Source of the DNA: Marivivens donghaensis
GTDB taxonomy: Bacteria > Pseudomonadota > Alphaproteobacteria > Rhodobacterales > Rhodobacteraceae
Reading direction: 5' to 3'
Assembly (NCBI RefSeq): GCF_023541015.1
Contig: NZ_JALNPR010000001.1
Location: 1 to 64,000 of the forward strand
DNA length: 64,000 bases
A model generated the notes under the pieces. The model made no database searches and had not been told where the DNA came from. It saw nothing but the letters and a program-made list of their open reading frames with translations. Shown here in pieces: positions 62,205-64,000 of the stretch. Every line of letters starts with the position of its first letter. Position 1 is the stretch's first letter. Position numbers and translations under genes: made by a program.

Positions 62205-62753
62205 ATGACAGGAAAAGAACATTCCCCGCTTTGGGTCTTTGGCTACGGCTCGCTTTTGTGGAACCCCGGTTTCGAACCCGAGGAGGCTATTCAGGCGCGA
62301 TTGGACGGGTTTCATCGGTCGTTTTGTATGCTGTCCATTCACCATCGCGGCACCGTGGACGACCCGGGACTCGTTCTGGCTTTGGATCGTCAGGATGGTG
62401 CTGGCTGCACGGGTGTTGCGTTTCGAGTTGCCGATGCGGACCGCGAGGCCGTGATCACCGCGCTGCGCGAACGTGAATTGGTGTCGTCGGCCTATCTTGA
62501 GGCGGTGCTGCCGATTACGCTCCATGACGGGCGGATGGTTGAGGCGGTGACCTACATTATCGACCCAGATCACGAACAATACTGTCACCTGCCGCTCGAA
62601 ACGCAGGCGCAAATGATCGGGCGTGCGGTCGGTGGGCGCGGACCAAATACCGAGTATCTTTTCAACACGGCGGCGCATCTGACCCAGATGGGCATTTGCG
62701 ATGATGAAATGGCGTGGCTCGTCGGTCGCGTTAAGGCGATTATCGCAGACTGA
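62205..62753 (+). CDS. ChaC-like gamma-glutamylcyclotransferase
   Basis: A 182-residue ChaC-family protein. VFGYGSLLWNPGF is the substrate-binding loop, and the catalytic Glu lies in RERELVSSAYLEA. ChaC enzymes release 5-oxoproline and Cys-Gly from glutathione. ATG 62205 is the likely start; divergent from the DUF2125 gene with 46 bases between. Confidence 0.9.
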   Translation: MTGKEHSPLWVFGYGSLLWNPGFEPEEAIQARLDGFHRSFCMLSIHHRGTVDDPGLVLALDRQDGAGCTGVAFRVADADREAVITALRERELVSSAYLEAVLPITLHDGRMVEAVTYIIDPDHEQYCHLPLETQAQMIGRAVGGRGPNTEYLFNTAAHLTQMGICDDEMAWLVGRVKAIIAD

Positions 62754-62830
62754 TCCCGTATATTTCATTTGGGAATTCAGTCTCAGGGCCTTATGGTTCC
62801 CTCAACAAACTAACGCGAGGAACCCAACCC

Positions 62831-63994
62831 GTGGCGGACATCAGGGAACCCGAGGCCGAGCCGTATTTTTCGCAACCAACGCGACAGATCACCATGATGT
62901 TGATCGCATTGGGGCTGATTGGCGCTGGCGTCTATGTGGCATTGTCCACGTTGCTGTCGATCTTTTGGTCAAACCCGTATTTGAACGGGCTGATCGGTGC
63001 TGTCTTTGTCTTGGGCGTTTTGTCGTGCTTTGGGCAGGTCGTTCAGCTCGTATCGTCCGTTGGGTGGATCAAACGCTTTGCTCGGGATCAGCAGGTTCAA
63101 GGCGCGCCTGCGCTTCTTGCACCTTTGGCGACATTGCTGCGGTCACGTGGTGCGCGGATGCAGCTGTCCAGTTCGTCGGCGCGGTCGATCTTGGACTCCG
63201 TTGCTAGCCGCATCGACGAAGACCGCGAGATCACGAAATATCTGGGCAATACGCTGATTTTCCTCGGCCTTCTGGGGACCTTCTATGGTCTAGCCACGAC
63301 GGTTCCTGCGCTGGTCGAAACTATTCGTTCGTTGAATGCCGATGACGGTGCTGCGGGCGATATCTTTGCCAAACTGCAAACGGGCCTTGAGGCGCAGTTG
63401 GGCGGCATGGGCACAGCGTTTTCGTCCTCACTCCTCGGTTTGGCGGGGTCACTGATCGTTGGTCTGCTGGAGCTTTTTGCAGGACACGGCCAAAACCGTT
63501 TTTACCGCGACCTCGAAGAATGGATGTCCTCGATCACCCGTCTCGGATTTTCGAGCGGGGATGAGGGTTCCGCGATGGAGGGGAACCCCTACGGTGGCGT
63601 GCTCGACCAGATGGCAGATCAGATCGACACCCTCCGCGCGCTCTTTGAGCAGGCAGAAGCAGGCCGTGGCCAAACTGATGCTTATCTGGTGCGCCTGACC
63701 GAAGCCGTTGTGGGGCTGTCCCAGAAAATTGACGCGACCGATGTGCGGCCTGCATTGCAAGAGGCTGCTGAGGCGCAGATGCGGCTCGCGCAGAAGCTAC
63801 AGGACAGCGGCGTTGACGGAATTGATGCAGAAAGCCGAATGCGGTTGCGGTCGATTGATGTTCAGCTTCTGAAAATCCTCGAAGAACTATCGTCGGGCCG
63901 TCAAGAAACAGTAGGCGAACTGCGCGGCGATCTCGCGAACATCACCCGCATGCTCCGCGCCACAAAACGCCCAACGGGTACGGGGCATAGCTAA
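62831..63994 (+). CDS. MotA/TolQ/ExbB-type channel protein
   Basis: A 387-residue protein with an N-terminal pair of membrane segments (MMLIALGLIGAGVYVALSTL; LIGAVFVLGVLSCFGQVVQL) and a second pair within the MotA/TolQ/ExbB-like domain (LIFLGLLGTFYGLA; GTAFSSSLLGLAGSLIVG). The last 120 residues are charged and likely coiled coil. The start is GTG 62831. The next gene begins within its stop (TAATG), where a partner with an OmpA/MotB domain is often found. Confidence 0.85.
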   Translation: MADIREPEAEPYFSQPTRQITMMLIALGLIGAGVYVALSTLLSIFWSNPYLNGLIGAVFVLGVLSCFGQVVQLVSSVGWIKRFARDQQVQGAPALLAPLATLLRSRGARMQLSSSSARSILDSVASRIDEDREITKYLGNTLIFLGLLGTFYGLATTVPALVETIRSLNADDGAAGDIFAKLQTGLEAQLGGMGTAFSSSLLGLAGSLIVGLLELFAGHGQNRFYRDLEEWMSSITRLGFSSGDEGSAMEGNPYGGVLDQMADQIDTLRALFEQAEAGRGQTDAYLVRLTEAVVGLSQKIDATDVRPALQEAAEAQMRLAQKLQDSGVDGIDAESRMRLRSIDVQLLKILEELSSGRQETVGELRGDLANITRMLRATKRPTGTGHS

Positions 63995-64000
63995 TGGCGA
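63994..64000 (+). CDS. Start of the next gene, cut by the window end
   Basis: ATGGCGA begins in the stop of the MotA-type gene (TAATG) and is cut after seven bases. Only its coupling is visible. Confidence 0.4.

Overview
The window looks like a chromosomal segment of a marine alphaproteobacterium of the family Rhodobacteraceae (Roseobacter group). The evidence is the gene content (C-P lyase operon, a Hint-domain protein of the type common in this family, the hisC/prephenate dehydrogenase pair, a DUF2125 protein, paired YdcZ-type membrane proteins), the moderate-to-high GC of the flanks and the protein sequences themselves. I cannot name the genus.

Left flank (1-16.8 kb). An initiator tRNA-Met is followed by a FAH-family hydrolase, a type-II hydroxyacyl-CoA-dehydrogenase-like SDR and a large exported phytase-like protein. 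Then comes a nearly complete phosphonate locus in two units. The first is phnC-phnD-phnE1-phnE2-acetyltransferase, with Pho-box-like repeats upstream. The second is phnGHIJKLNM, divergent from the GntR-type regulator phnF, with an inverted-repeat operator between phnF and phnG. An SGNH hydrolase ends this flank.

Integrated island (about 16,789-53,902; 37 kb). A 17-bp sequence made mostly of the 3' end of tRNA-Glu lies at 16,789-16,805, just before a P4-type integrase. It recurs in the same orientation at 53,886-53,902, inside an intact tRNA-Glu gene. I read everything between as one tRNA-Glu-targeted island. Its parts are: (a) 16.9-21.8 kb, an integrase, AlpA-like regulator, unknown genes and a family-A DNA polymerase; (b) 22.5-26.5 kb, glpR-glpD-glpK with no glycerol transporter; (c) 26.5-40.2 kb, two divergent operons around an IclR regulator, holding a CUT1 sugar ABC transporter, cytoplasmic GH2 beta-galactosidase and GH36 alpha-galactosidase, and every step of oxidative galactose catabolism (galactose dehydrogenase, lactonase, DgoD, DgoK, DgoA); (d) 40.4-43.5 kb, a region of broken genes and insertion sequences (SorC regulator fragment, IS110-family transposase, dead recombinase-like gene, IS6-family element); (e) 43.6-50.1 kb, a LacI-controlled operon with a second CUT1 transporter and a GH32/GH68-like beta-fructosidase, bracketed by direct IS6 copies; (f) 50.7-53.7 kb, small unknown genes including a divergent paralogous pair, a YecA/SEC-C protein and a bactofilin.

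The galactosidases, galactose oxidation pathway and transporter-less glycerol genes together suggest uptake and dismantling of galactosyl-glycerols (floridoside, or galactolipid head groups) from algae. This is inference.

Right flank (53.9-64 kb). tRNA-Glu, a YdcZ-type pair, an LpxR-like outer-membrane protein, a Hint-domain protein, rpsD with a structured leader, ada, hisC, prephenate dehydrogenase, a DUF2125 protein, a ChaC-like enzyme and a MotA/TolQ/ExbB-type protein.
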